Of a DNA stretch of 64,000 nucleotides, positions 26,557 through 35,232 are shown in pieces. Below the pieces are notes generated by a model, which worked only from the letters and a program-made list of their open reading frames with translations, was not told where the DNA came from and did not search any database. The stretch lies in the NCBI RefSeq assembly GCF_025517535.1, contig NZ_JAOPKC010000001.1:310001-374000 (forward strand), in the 5' to 3' direction. The DNA is from Halapricum hydrolyticum (lineage in GTDB: Archaea > Halobacteriota > Halobacteria > Halobacteriales > Haloarculaceae). Each line of letters opens with the position of its first letter. The first letter of the stretch is position 1. Made by a program: the position numbers and the translations under genes.

Positions 26557-28278
26557 GTGAACCTCCGCGCCTACCGGCGGTTCTTCACGGTCGCTCGCCA
26601 GTTCCTGCCGCTGGCGATCGCCTACGCCCGTGACCGCCGTCGCTATCTGCTCGTCGGCTCGCGTCGCCGCGTCACACCCGAACAGCGTCGCCACCGTGCG
26701 CAGGTCCTGCTCAGCACGCTGTTGACGCTCGGACCGACGTTCATCAAACTCGGGCAACTCCTCTCGACCCGGCCGGACGTCCTCCCGCCGGAATACGTCG
26801 AGGAATTTTCGAAACTGCAGGACCGCGTCCCCCCGGCCGACTGGGAGAACGCACGCGTCGTCCTCGAAGACGAACTCGGGCCGGTCGAGGAACGGTTCAG
26901 CGACTTCGATACCGAGGCGATCAGCGGGGCCAGCCTCGGCCAGGTCTACTACGCGGAAGTCGAGGGCGACCCCGTCGCGGTGAAAGTGCGCCGTCCGGGC
27001 GTCGAGGATCTCGTCGAGGCTGATCTCCGGGTCATCCGGTGGACGCTGCCGATCGTGATGTACTTCGTCGACGACGCCCGGTCGTTCTCCCTGGAGACGC
27101 TGGCCGACGAGTTCGCCACGACCATCCGCGAGGAGATGGACTACAAGCGCGAGGCCGAGATGCTGACCGAGATCCGTTCGAACTTCGCTGACGACGATCG
27201 AATCGCCATCCCGCCGGTCGTCGAGAGCCACTCGACCGGCCGGGTGCTCACGATGGAATACATCCCGGGCACGAAGATCGACGACATCGAGACGCTCGAC
27301 GAGAAGGGGATCGACCGGACGCGGCTCGCCGAGACCCTCGAACGCGCGTACTTCCAGATGATCGTCGACGACGGCGTCTTCCACGCTGACCCCCACCCGG
27401 GCAACCTGGCCGTCCAGGACGACGGCACGATCGTCTTCTACGACTTCGGCATGAGCGGGCGGGTCGACCCGTTCATCCAGGAAAAGATCATCGACTTCTA
27501 CACCGCGGTTGCCGAGCAGGACATCGACGCCATTCTCGACGCGCTCATCGAGATGGGAACGCTCTCGCCGGAGGCCGACCGGCAAGTCATGGCCGACGTG
27601 ATGGAGCTGGCAATCGCCGACGCCCGCGGCGAGGACATCGAACAGTACCGCGTCCAGCAGATCATCCAGCAGGTCGAGGACACGATCTACGAGTTCCCGC
27701 TGCGGCTGCCAGCGAATCTCGCGCTCGTCCTCAGGGTCGCGACCGTCGTCGAGGGCGTCTGTGTGACGCTGGATCCGGACTTCGACTTCATCTCGGTCGC
27801 GACCGATTTCCTCCGGGAAGAGGGGTACTTCGAGGAGAGCGTCCGGCAGTTCGTGCGCGACCGCGCGAACGAGGTCCAGGAAGCCACCCGTTCGACGGTG
27901 CGGATCCCGCCGAAACTCGAATCCGCGCTCGACCGGATCGAGCGCGAGGAGTTCTACGTCCGGGCGGACATCGAAGACTCGAACGACCTGCTCGATCTCC
28001 TCGCGGGCCGGATCGTCCTCGGATTGCTGCTGGCGAGTGGGATCGCTTCGACCGCACTGCTCTTTGCCCTCTCGACGATCGAGGCGACCGCTGTCGCCGG
28101 CGTCGGGAGCCTACTCGTCGCAGCGATGCTCTATCGATCGTTCCGCAAGCAGCGCGGGATCCGGGCGAAACCGCAGTTCACGCGCCAGCAGATGCGACAG
28201 CGCGAACGCCAGACGGACACCGACGAGCCCCCACTCGGGCCGTTCGACGGGAAAGACGCCGAAGATACCGACGAGTAG
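26557..28278 (+). CDS. ABC1/UbiB/AarF family atypical kinase
   Basis: Membrane-associated kinase-like protein of 573 residues, related to UbiB/COQ8, which supports quinone or lipid metabolism. It has the family KxGQ motif (IKLGQLLSTRPDVLP), the catalytic Lys in VAVKVRRPG, the FHADPHPGNLAV loop and a YDFGMSG metal-binding motif. Two C-terminal membrane helices lie near residues 485-530. The start is GTG at 26557. In haloarchaea a role in menaquinone-related metabolism is plausible but inferred. Confidence 0.92.
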   Translation: MNLRAYRRFFTVARQFLPLAIAYARDRRRYLLVGSRRRVTPEQRRHRAQVLLSTLLTLGPTFIKLGQLLSTRPDVLPPEYVEEFSKLQDRVPPADWENARVVLEDELGPVEERFSDFDTEAISGASLGQVYYAEVEGDPVAVKVRRPGVEDLVEADLRVIRWTLPIVMYFVDDARSFSLETLADEFATTIREEMDYKREAEMLTEIRSNFADDDRIAIPPVVESHSTGRVLTMEYIPGTKIDDIETLDEKGIDRTRLAETLERAYFQMIVDDGVFHADPHPGNLAVQDDGTIVFYDFGMSGRVDPFIQEKIIDFYTAVAEQDIDAILDALIEMGTLSPEADRQVMADVMELAIADARGEDIEQYRVQQIIQQVEDTIYEFPLRLPANLALVLRVATVVEGVCVTLDPDFDFISVATDFLREEGYFEESVRQFVRDRANEVQEATRSTVRIPPKLESALDRIEREEFYVRADIEDSNDLLDLLAGRIVLGLLLASGIASTALLFALSTIEATAVAGVGSLLVAAMLYRSFRKQRGIRAKPQFTRQQMRQRERQTDTDEPPLGPFDGKDAEDTDE

Positions 28279-28317
28279 CGGCGTTCGCTTGTGGGGGGAG
28301 CGTCTCCCCAACCGGCG

Positions 28318-29022
28318 TCACTCCTGGAGATCGAGATACGCGAACCGGATGGTTTTCGCGCCGGCTCCGTGCAGTTCTTCGTAGGCCAGCAGTTCGAGGA
28401 GGGCAAGCAGCCCCGGCAGGACGAACACGACCGCGAGCGGCGTCAGTACCAGGATCGGGACGAGAGTCAACACGATCGCAGTGACAGCGTGAATGGCCGA
28501 ATAGGGGACGTTTGCTCCCATAGAGTGCCAGGCAAGTCGGAGTCCGCCGACGAAACCCGGGCGATCCGATTCGTCCTCTCGGACCACGATGTCCGCAGCC
28601 CGAAACAGCAACACGAGGACGACCACGACGGCGTAGAGTCCGAGGACGCCGCCGAGCAGCGAGACGATCGAGTCCCCGTACAGTGCCAGTCGGAGATACA
28701 CGTACATCGCAACGCCCGAACCCAGGATGACGACGGTATAGGCCAATCCGGCGCGGAAATACGTCCAGATCGAACTGACGAAATGCGAGGCGCGGCCGGT
28801 CACCGAATCCGGTGCACCGCCACCGGTCCCGGTGTGCGTGACCGACGCGTAGAAGGTGTCCATCAGCGCCAGCAGCGCCGGACCGATCGTGACGATCGAC
28901 AGCGACGCCACCGAGTACAGCACGCTCAACACGACGATCGTCACCGCGTCGCTGACCGCGATCCGGCCGAACGTCCGGAGCACGAGCATCGGATCCGGCG
29001 GGCTGTCGTCACGGAGGCTCAT
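28318..29022 (-). CDS. YesL/DUF624-like membrane protein
   Basis: A 234-residue protein with about five membrane helices. The segment SLSIVTIGPALLALMDTFYA resembles the S-L-P-I-V-T-I-G-P-A-T-A-A-L motif of YesL/DUF624 proteins, and WTYFRAGLAYTVVI fits the second helix of that family. Function is unknown; in bacteria such genes often sit near sugar-uptake genes. It starts at ATG 29022 and converges on ubiB. Confidence 0.65.
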   Translation of the reverse strand: MSLRDDSPPDPMLVLRTFGRIAVSDAVTIVVLSVLYSVASLSIVTIGPALLALMDTFYASVTHTGTGGGAPDSVTGRASHFVSSIWTYFRAGLAYTVVILGSGVAMYVYLRLALYGDSIVSLLGGVLGLYAVVVVLVLLFRAADIVVREDESDRPGFVGGLRLAWHSMGANVPYSAIHAVTAIVLTLVPILVLTPLAVVFVLPGLLALLELLAYEELHGAGAKTIRFAYLDLQE

Positions 29023-29163
29023 CGCTCCGTGGGTTTTCGCCAGGGATTGAAAGAGACTCCGGATTCCCGCTTCGGACGCCGGCAGTGGCCGTTCTGTTGC
29101 TGATGCTGGAAACGGCCCTCCCGGGACAACTGTTTTGATCGAGCCGGGCGTACGTCCGACGTC

Positions 29164-29289
29164 ATGTCAGATTTCGAGACGTACACCTGCGAGCACTGTG
29201 GCGAACCGTTTCGCGCCCATCCGAGCGCGAACGCCGCGGAAAACGGCTACTGTAGCCCGGCCTGCGAGACGGCCGGAAAAGAGCTGTAG
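29164..29289 (+). CDS. tiny zinc-finger protein, 41 aa
   Basis: MSDFETYTCEHCGEPF, then a linker, then YCSPACETAGKEL. The C-x2-C ... C-x3-C pattern is that of a single treble-clef or zinc-beta-ribbon finger. Such micro-proteins are abundant in haloarchaea and may act as regulators or partner-binding modules. Its stop codon abuts the stop of guaB on the other strand. Confidence 0.75.
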   Translation: MSDFETYTCEHCGEPFRAHPSANAAENGYCSPACETAGKEL

Positions 29290-30777
29290 TTACTCGTCGG
29301 GGCTGTAGTTGGGCGCCTCGTCGGTGATCATCACGTCGTGGGGGTGGCTCTCCTGGTGGCCGGCGCTGGAGACGCGGACGAACTCCGAACGCTCCTTGAA
29401 TCCGGGGATCGTCTCCGCGCCGACGTAGCCCATCCCGGATTTCATGCCGCCGACGAGCTGGTGGAGCTCCGACTCGAGCGACCCCTTGTACGGCGTCGCA
29501 GCCTCGACACCTTCGGGGACGTACTCTTCTTCGTCCTGATCTTCGACGTCTTTGAGATAGCGTTCGCCGCCGCCGGATTTCATCGCGCCGACGCTCCCCA
29601 TCCCGCGATATTGCTTGTACTTCTTGCCGTTCATCGTGATGACGCGACCGGGAGCCTCGTCGGTGCCGGCGAAGTACGAACCGAGCATGACCGCGTCGGC
29701 ACCGGCGGCGATGGCCTTGATCGCGTCGCCGGAGTACCGAATGCCACCGTCCGCGATCACGGGCACGTCGTGGCGGGCGGCCACGTCCGCGACCTCCGTG
29801 ACAGCCGTGATCTGTGGCATGCCCGCGCCGGAGACGACCCGCGTAGTACAGATCGAACCCGGGCCGATCCCGACCTTGAGGCCGTCGGCGAAGTCGACGA
29901 GGTCCTCTGCGGCCTCGCGCGTCCCGACGTTGCCGACGACGACGTCGGCCTCGACCTCGGATTTGATCTCGCGGGCGGTGTCGACGACGTCGAGGTTGTG
30001 TGCGTGCGCACAGTCGATGAAGATCACGTCGACGCCGGCCTCGTCCGCGGCGAGCGCACGGTCCTTCTCGAAGGGACCGACAGCGGCCCCACAGCGCAAC
30101 GATCCGTCTTCGGCGCGGGCCGCGTTGTCGTACTCGCGGCGCTGGAGGATTCCCTGCATCGTGATGAGTCCGACCAGCCGATCCTCGTCGTCGACGATCG
30201 GGACGCGCTCGATCTTGTGATCGTACATCAGCTCGAGGGCTTCCCGCGGCGTGACGTCTTCACTTGCCGTGATGACCTCGTCGGTCATCGCCTCGCGGAC
30301 GGCGTCGGACTCGCCGACTTCGAGATAGGGTCGGATGTCCGTCCCGGAGATGATGCCCAGGACTGTGTCGTCGTCGTCGACGACCGGCGCACCTGAGACG
30401 CCTTTCCGTTGCATCATCTCGTCGACTTCCCGGACCGTCTGGTCCGGTCGCGCCGTCACGACGTCCCGGATGACGAGTTCGTCCGCGCGTTTGACGCGCT
30501 CGATCTCGGCGACCATCCGGTCGACGTCCATGTTCCGGTGGATGACGCCGAGCCCACCCTGTCGGGCCATCGCGATCGCCATATCGCCCTCGGTGACAGT
30601 GTCCATTGCCGCCGACAGGACCGGGACCTGCAACTCCACGTTCTTCGAGACCCGTGTCGACATGTCGGCCTCGTCGGGCTCGACGCGACTCTCTTTCGGC
30701 CTGAGCAATACGTCATCGAACGTCAGCGCCTCGGGCACGTCCAACTTCGCTGAGAAAGGCTGTGGATCGTTCGCCAT
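29290..30777 (-). CDS. guaB: IMP dehydrogenase
   Basis: Oxidises IMP to XMP, the committed step of GMP synthesis. The 495-residue product has the TIM-barrel start EALTFDDVLLRPKES, and a CBS pair at about residues 100-220 (DVVTARPDQTVREVDEMM; EVITASEDVTPREALELM). The substrate and catalytic loop is GIGPGSICTTRVV, with the active Cys. The phosphate-binding ADGGIRYSGD and GSYFAGTDEAPG motifs follow. It is full length for the family. Confidence 0.97.
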   Translation of the reverse strand: MANDPQPFSAKLDVPEALTFDDVLLRPKESRVEPDEADMSTRVSKNVELQVPVLSAAMDTVTEGDMAIAMARQGGLGVIHRNMDVDRMVAEIERVKRADELVIRDVVTARPDQTVREVDEMMQRKGVSGAPVVDDDDTVLGIISGTDIRPYLEVGESDAVREAMTDEVITASEDVTPREALELMYDHKIERVPIVDDEDRLVGLITMQGILQRREYDNAARAEDGSLRCGAAVGPFEKDRALAADEAGVDVIFIDCAHAHNLDVVDTAREIKSEVEADVVVGNVGTREAAEDLVDFADGLKVGIGPGSICTTRVVSGAGMPQITAVTEVADVAARHDVPVIADGGIRYSGDAIKAIAAGADAVMLGSYFAGTDEAPGRVITMNGKKYKQYRGMGSVGAMKSGGGERYLKDVEDQDEEEYVPEGVEAATPYKGSLESELHQLVGGMKSGMGYVGAETIPGFKERSEFVRVSSAGHQESHPHDVMITDEAPNYSPDE

Positions 30778-31259
30778 GTAAGCGGTCCGCTGCGCCCGCC
30801 CAAAAACGTTGCGAGACAGCGATACGTTGTGAGTACGTCACAGTGTCACAGAAACATACGTTCCTTGATGAGACGTGCGTGCGTCTTGCCGAAACACAAC
30901 TAGATGAATGATCATTACTGTTTACGTGTGCGTGCTTCTCATCCGGGAATAGATCATATATACCTAAATTCCGGCGATATTCCGGACGTTTGTCTGTGGC
31001 TTGCGGTCAATTCTCACACAACGCTTTTACTGATTTGCAACCATCATTCATGTATGGACTCCGTCAGTCCCACCATCCGTACGGGCAGCAGTGTCGAGAT
31101 GCAGCTTGCGGACCCGTGCTCGAACACATTTTGCAAATCGGTGGGAAATACTGACTCGACAAACTGGGCGGAGTTCGCACACGTCTTCCGTGCTCGGCCG
31201 CGCTATCGCCGACGTGTGCGCAAGTCCCCACAGGCCACGGGAGACGGCCCTCTAGCCTG
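30778..31259. other. intergenic region, about 480 bp
   Basis: Contains the guaB promoter side and an AT-rich part (AGATCATATATACCTAAATT region near 30,955) that looks like a promoter. A longer frame through it (30,904-31,260) lacks haloarchaeal codon character. A 34-residue frame at 31,050 is listed separately. Confidence 0.5.
31050..31154 (+). CDS. possible 34-aa micro-protein
   Basis: The frame reads MYGLRQSHHPYGQQCRDAAC and ends ILQIGGKY. It has an ATG about 25 bases after a CTTTTACTG tract that may serve as a weak promoter. Two Cys and two His could bind a metal, but the spacing is not a standard finger. It lies about 100 bases before the DUF5794 gene. This is a weak call and may be leader sequence. 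Confidence 0.25.
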   Translation: MYGLRQSHHPYGQQCRDAACGPVLEHILQIGGKY

Positions 31260-32123
31260 ATGAGTAGTTCCCAACACCCGATCGCGCTCGCCATCGAGCA
31301 GCAGGTCGGGGGTGCAACTCGTCTGCTGGCGACGGTCATGTGGCTGCCGCTGGTCGACGGGCTGTTCCCCGCGCTCGTGTTGGCTGGTGCGATCGACGGC
31401 GTCTTCGGTATCCTCGAAGTCGGGTTGCTCGTCTTCGGTGGCAGCGCGACCGTCGCCGTCATCCTCGCGGACATGGACGGCGGCCCGCGCGAGCAAGTCC
31501 CGAAGGTGCTCGCCGTCGGGGTCGTGCTCGTGGTCGTCGCCGCGATCGAGGCGGCACTCGCCCCGACCATCGAGAGCCTGCTGGACCTCGTGACGTTCCA
31601 GCGGTTTGCGGCCGTCGTGATCGTCGCGGTCGCCGCCAGGACCGCCAGCTCCCGGCTCGGGGACCTGCTCCCCCGGCCCGCGATGATCGTCGCGCTCGGA
31701 TTGCTCGCGAGTCTCGAACCCGCCAGCGCGACGCTCGCGTTCTCGACGGACATCGGACTCGTCGCTCGCGGCGTCGCCGCCGGGCTGGTCGGTGTGACGT
31801 TCGCGCTGCTGGTCGCGCTCGCTGGCCCGGCCCTACGGGGGATGGTCGATCTCGATCGGTTCCGGTTCGGGAGCGCGGTCGCCCTTGGGATGCTCCCGCT
31901 GTCGATGTTCGGGCTCGTCCCCGGCGACGTGCCGATCGCGCTCATCGTGCTGGTGTTGACGGCGTTGCTGGCGTTCGACCCGGACAGCGCCGGCGAGCGC
32001 GCCCGGACGGAGCCGGCGATCACCGATGGCAGCGGGGGTCGCGACGCAGATAAACCCGACAACATAGCGGACAGCAGCTCCGACGTGGCCGAGGACGATC
32101 GGTATCGCGCACCCTGGCTCTAG
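31260..32123 (+). CDS. DUF5794 family membrane protein
   Basis: Haloarchaea-specific membrane protein of 287 residues, with about seven helices and an acidic C-terminal tail. The sequence LLATVMWLPLVDGLFPALVLAGAIDG near the start is typical of the family (motif spans residues 20-45). Function unknown. The DUF5795 gene follows after 36 bases, a conserved pairing in Halobacteria that suggests a shared role. Confidence 0.85.
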   Translation: MSSSQHPIALAIEQQVGGATRLLATVMWLPLVDGLFPALVLAGAIDGVFGILEVGLLVFGGSATVAVILADMDGGPREQVPKVLAVGVVLVVVAAIEAALAPTIESLLDLVTFQRFAAVVIVAVAARTASSRLGDLLPRPAMIVALGLLASLEPASATLAFSTDIGLVARGVAAGLVGVTFALLVALAGPALRGMVDLDRFRFGSAVALGMLPLSMFGLVPGDVPIALIVLVLTALLAFDPDSAGERARTEPAITDGSGGRDADKPDNIADSSSDVAEDDRYRAPWL

Positions 32124-32159
32124 CGACACCCTTAGGAGTTTGCTCGCCTTGCCTGAGGT

Positions 32160-32387
32160 ATGAGCGAAAATCGCGTCGTTCAGGGGCGGATGGTCACCCC
32201 GAAACGACTGGCCGAGTTGATCGAAGGCGAGAGCGTCATGGACGCCGAGGCGATCGAAGACGCCGATCGTTCCTGTCCCGAGTGTGGCGGTGACGTTATC
32301 TCCGTGGGCTACATGCCCTCGGTGACGTCGTTCGTCACCGGGTACAAGTGCCAGGACTGCGACTGGGCGACGACCGGCGACGAGTGA
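32160..32387 (+). CDS. DUF5795 family zinc-binding protein
   Basis: A 75-residue soluble protein. The C-terminal half has a zinc ribbon: CPECGGDVIS and CQDCDW. The N-terminal half (VVQGRMVTPKRLAELIEGES) is a short helical segment. It is always a close neighbour of DUF5794 genes in haloarchaea. It may be a nucleic-acid or partner-binding module for the membrane protein. Confidence 0.82.
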   Translation: MSENRVVQGRMVTPKRLAELIEGESVMDAEAIEDADRSCPECGGDVISVGYMPSVTSFVTGYKCQDCDWATTGDE

Positions 32388-32488
32388 TCGTCGCCTGCAG
32401 ACGACAGGAATCGAAATCCCTTTAGGGGAATTGTGCCTACGGAGGGGTGCGGGGTCGTGGCCAAGCCCGGCATGGCGACTGACTCCAG

Positions 32489-32593
32489 AGGCACTGACGC
32501 CCGGGACGAAACTCCAGACTGATATACTGAGCGACCGACTGATCATCGGTCGCGCTGATGACCCTCTGGAGTTCCGAGGCGTCTACCGGAGAT
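32489..32593 (+). ncRNA. tRNA-Trp intron with box C/D guide for C34 and U39 methylation
   Basis: The 105-nt intron carries a box C (TGATGA, 32,556-32,561) followed by CCTCTGGAGT, complementary to ACTCCAGAGG around the anticodon (C34). It also has GACTGATAT (32,517-32,525) just before a box D CTGA (32,527-32,530), complementary to ATATCAGTC around U39. This matches the known haloarchaeal tRNA-Trp intron, which guides 2'-O-methylation of its own pre-tRNA. Flanking paired bases form the bulge-helix-bulge splice site. Confidence 0.85.
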
Positions 32594-32612
32594 ATCAGTC
32601 GATCGGGGGTTC

Positions 32613-32629
32613 AAATCCCTCCGACCCCA
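32613..32629 (+). repeat. attL (tRNA-Trp 3' end)
   Basis: AAATCCCTCCGACCCCA, within the T arm and acceptor stem. Beyond it, GATTAT occurs at the same offset as at attR, so the similar region is about 27 bases with three mismatches. Confidence 0.92.
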
Positions 32630-32701
32630 CTGGGATTATATACCTTTTCCACCTTCTACTGACATGACTGTGGGTCTGAAAAACCATAGCGGATGTGACA
32701 C

Positions 32702-33766
32702 TCATAGTGTCGCCTCCAGGTCTTCAGGGTGGAGGTGTTCGCGAACGTCGATCTCTTCCGTCCGTCCACGCCGTCGTTCGAGCTCGTCGCCGAACTCGGG
32801 GTCGTCGTAGTACCGCCGGATCACCGACGGGGTAGCGGCAGCCCGTTCAGCGACGGTCTCGGCCGACAGCCCCAGGTTACGCTGCCAGGTGATCGACCCG
32901 CGCCGGATCGGATGGGGAGATCGCGTCGACGGACAGCCACTCGCCTGGTCCCGGGGCACGTACTCACACCGCGGTCGCCGGGTTCCGTGCGGGCACTCAC
33001 GAGCGATACAGGGCTGGGTTGCGACGTACATCCACGAGCGGATCGTCCCGATCGTCGGCCGCCCGGCCTGGGAGGTAAACAACGGCTCGCGACCGTGCTC
33101 GTCGCGGGCGTCGATCCGCTCGCGAGCGACGTACAGGTCCAGGACGGCCTGGGGTTCGGCCGAGAGCGTGACATCCCGCTCGTGCGTCCGCCCGCGCTTG
33201 AGCCGGGTTCCGCTCTCCTCGCGGGACCGGAACCGGAGATCGCCACTCTCGGCGTCGTAGTCGCCGAGGTCCAGCGCCCGGAGTCCGGACATTCGACAGC
33301 CGACGTGCCACAGGATTTCGAGGATTGCGTGCCGGCGCGTTCCGCGCCACTCGGCACTGTCTCGGTAGAACGCCAGCAGCGCCTGCGCGTCCTCGGGTGC
33401 GAGCTGCTGATCCGACGTCTCCTCCTCGTCGTCGAGCCGGAGCGTCTCGATCGCGGTGTGCAGGCCGTGCTCGACGAGCCCCTGGCTCTCGAGATATTTC
33501 AGCCACGTCCGAACGGTCTTCTGCCGGGAGGCGACGGTCGCGGCCGCGTAGTCCTGCTCGAGGAGCCAGTCGGTGAAGCCGCCGACGTCCCACCGGGACA
33601 GCGAACCGAGCTCGTCGAGCCCGTTTTCGGCAGCGTACTCGACGAACAGCTCGAGGTTTCGCCGGTAGGTCCGCTCGGTGCCACCGTTCCAGTCCGGGCG
33701 CTTCCGGCGGACGTACAGCTCGATCGCCTCGCTGATCGACAGCTCCGGGGCGTCCTGACGACTCAC
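32702..33766 (-). CDS. tyrosine recombinase / integrase
   Basis: Site-specific recombinase of the XerC/D type, 354 residues, expected to integrate and excise the provirus at tRNA-Trp. Residues 10-105 are a SAM-like core-binding domain (SEAIELYVRRKRPDWNGGTE). The catalytic domain has the first Arg in GCRMSGLRALDLGD, the H-x-x-R box in SPHPIRRGSITW, and the nucleophile Tyr in IRRYYDDPEF. A Cys-containing insert (IARECPHGTRRPRCEY), possibly zinc-binding, is typical of haloarchaeal phage integrases. It starts with GTG, overlapping the stop of the upstream small gene. Confidence 0.93.
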   Translation of the reverse strand: MSRQDAPELSISEAIELYVRRKRPDWNGGTERTYRRNLELFVEYAAENGLDELGSLSRWDVGGFTDWLLEQDYAAATVASRQKTVRTWLKYLESQGLVEHGLHTAIETLRLDDEEETSDQQLAPEDAQALLAFYRDSAEWRGTRRHAILEILWHVGCRMSGLRALDLGDYDAESGDLRFRSREESGTRLKRGRTHERDVTLSAEPQAVLDLYVARERIDARDEHGREPLFTSQAGRPTIGTIRSWMYVATQPCIARECPHGTRRPRCEYVPRDQASGCPSTRSPHPIRRGSITWQRNLGLSAETVAERAAATPSVIRRYYDDPEFGDELERRRGRTEEIDVREHLHPEDLEATL

Positions 33767-33897
33767 GAGAGATCACCTCGCGAGCGAGCACACACCGGAC
33801 ACGCGGGCGCGCCGATCACGGCGTCGTACCCCGCGGCCTGCCGCCCGCAGGTGCAGCGCCCAGGCGCGAGCCCGTCCGGCTGGCGACTCTTACTCAT
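33763..33897 (-). CDS. tiny zinc-binding protein, 44 aa
   Basis: MSKSRQPDGLAPGRCTCGRQ, then about ten residues, then ACPVCARSRGDLS. Two C-x-C / C-x2-C pairs form a probable zinc ribbon. ATG lies within the end of the J-domain gene (overlap of 8 bases) and its TGA overlaps the integrase GTG. The coupling suggests it works with the integrase, as small proteins encoded beside SNJ2-type integrases do. Confidence 0.75.
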   Translation of the reverse strand: MSKSRQPDGLAPGRCTCGRQAAGYDAVIGAPACPVCARSRGDLS

Positions 33898-34474
33898 CGA
33901 GCATCGCCTCCTCGGCCGTGACGACACGCTGGAACTGCTCGCGATCGCCGCCGTTGTCGGGATGGGCCTCGGCTTTCAGCTGCCGGGCCGCACCCTCGAT
34001 CACGGCCGCGGGCGCGTCGGGAGCGACGCCCAGCACCTCGTGGGGTGGCTCACGACCGGCGATCGCGCCCTCGTCGCCGCTGGGCAACCGCGCGGCCGCG
34101 AACTCGCTGTCGCCGGTCCTGACGGGCCGCTGGCCGCGCATGCGAGTCTCGTGGACCCACAGGTACACGGCGCGGACGTTGCTTGCGAGCCGCGCGTAGG
34201 CGTCACACGCGACCGCAAACTGCTCGCCGTCGTCGACCCACCGTAGGACGAACCCGGGATCGTCGGGGTTCGCGTCGTACTTCGGCAGGCCGTTCGATTT
34301 CGTATAGCTGCCGCCCGATCCCGTCGACGCCCGCCAGTCGTCGACGTCCATCCGATCCATCTCGCGCTCAAGGTCCGCGGTCGTGTCCGCGAGCGACGCC
34401 TGGAACTTCCGGGCGCGCGTCCGCTCGGCGGGCGAGGTCCGATCCCAGCCGGCCGGCCAGTCGAGCCCCGTCAT
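33890..34474 (-). CDS. J-domain protein of the integrase operon
   Basis: A 194-residue protein. The C-terminal 55 residues are a J domain (EVLGVAPDAPAAVIEGAARQ, then AEAHPDNGGDREQF) with the HPD tripeptide that triggers Hsp70 ATPase. The N-terminal 130 residues (KYDANPDDPGFVLRWVDDGE, and YLWVHETRMRGQR) are a separate domain of unknown fold. It lies in an operon of four overlapping genes ending with the integrase. It could recruit host DnaK to recombination or replication complexes; this is inference. Confidence 0.82.
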   Translation of the reverse strand: MTGLDWPAGWDRTSPAERTRARKFQASLADTTADLEREMDRMDVDDWRASTGSGGSYTKSNGLPKYDANPDDPGFVLRWVDDGEQFAVACDAYARLASNVRAVYLWVHETRMRGQRPVRTGDSEFAAARLPSGDEGAIAGREPPHEVLGVAPDAPAAVIEGAARQLKAEAHPDNGGDREQFQRVVTAEEAMLDE

Positions 34475-34632
34475 GCCACCTCACCTGCCGGACGAGCGGG
34501 GTAATCCGGGTGGCGGCTCGCCATCTCCTCAGCGCCCCACTGGACGCACACCTCACAGAGAAGTCGTGACGGGTCGGGCTGCAACCCGTCACAGAGCGGG
34601 CACCGGAGCGTCGGGTACTCGAGCCCGCTCAC
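34471..34632 (-). CDS. tiny zinc-ribbon protein, 53 aa
   Basis: Starts with GTG (VSGLEYPTLRCPLCDGLQ) and carries CPLC ... CEVC, a zinc ribbon, then a short tail. Its TGA overlaps the ATG of the J-domain gene (ATGA). It is the first gene of the integrase operon. Role unknown. Confidence 0.72.
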   Translation of the reverse strand: MSGLEYPTLRCPLCDGLQPDPSRLLCEVCVQWGAEEMASRHPDYPARPAGEVA

Positions 34633-34638
34633 CGAGAA

Positions 34639-34660
34639 CCACCCCCCGCATGCGGGGTGG
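34639..34660. repeat. GCATGC-centred palindrome (copy 1)
   Basis: CCACCCC(CC)GCA / TGCGGGGTGG, just upstream of the integrase operon. Related palindromes occur at 39,989, 42,079 and 51,183, all in the provirus. Confidence 0.7.
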
Positions 34661-34870
34661 AGTCGCGGCGGTGTTCGAAATCGATGCTCGGGTCGTGGTG
34701 ACGTTCGGATCTGTGTGCGTTCATTGGTGGATCAGCAGTCGGTTCGAGCCGACGCGGGTGTCGCAACACTCGCCTTCACGGGGCCACGCAATCTGTGGGG
34801 ACGTCGCGCCGATCGTAGTGTCCAATGATTTCCCCACAGAACTTAGTGTTTGGGGTAATGATTGTACATT

Positions 34871-35224
34871 ATGTCTCAGAATATGGACTCTATGACCCCC
34901 ATCGAAGACGGTTTTAGTTGGCTCTTCGAGAAGGAGGATATGGCAAGGCACCGGGCGGATTGGATGACCGGAAGTGATGACGTCATCCTCGAATTTTTGA
35001 AAGACTCCGGTGCCGGGCACAACTACCAGGGGATAGCGAACAACTTCGAAGATCGGGGGATAGACATCTCTTACAAGACGATCACCAGACGAATCCCTAA
35101 ACTTCGAGAAGCTGGCCTCGTCCGGGTTCTGCCGGGTGAGGGGAAGTACTACGCTATCACCGAGAGGGGAGAGGCCTACCTGGAAGGTGAGGCGGACCTT
35201 CGCGATCTCGACGAGCCGGAGTGA
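34871..35224 (+). CDS. winged-helix repressor-like protein (PhiH1 repressor type)
   Basis: A 117-residue DNA-binding protein: DVILEFLKDSGAGHNYQGIA, then ISYKTITRRIPKLREAGLVR and YYAITERGEAYLEGE. This is the winged helix seen in haloarchaeal phage PhiH1-type repressors. It is divergent from the integrase operon, the classic place for a lysogeny repressor. The ATG at 34871 is preferred to an upstream TTG three codons away. Confidence 0.8.
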   Translation: MSQNMDSMTPIEDGFSWLFEKEDMARHRADWMTGSDDVILEFLKDSGAGHNYQGIANNFEDRGIDISYKTITRRIPKLREAGLVRVLPGEGKYYAITERGEAYLEGEADLRDLDEPE

Positions 35225-35232
35225 CGACCAGC

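Larger units (their letters stand above)
32451..32629 (+). tRNA. tRNA-Trp (CCA) with 105-nt intron
   Basis: The acceptor stem pairs GGGGTCG (32,451-32,457) with CGACCCC (32,622-32,628), and discriminator A is at 32,629. The D arm is GGCCAAGCCCGGCATGGC-like, the T arm CGGGGGTTCAAATCCCTCC. The anticodon is CCA at 32,485-32,487. After removal of the intron 32,489-32,593 the anticodon arm is ACTGA-CTCCAGA-TCAGT, a proper 5-bp stem with a 7-base loop, and the mature tRNA is 74 bases. Its 3' end is the attachment site of the provirus. Confidence 0.95.

Noticed and set aside
30904..31260. 118-codon frame before the DUF5794 gene
   Set aside because: Codon use and composition are unlike this genome and no family fits; it is probably leader sequence.
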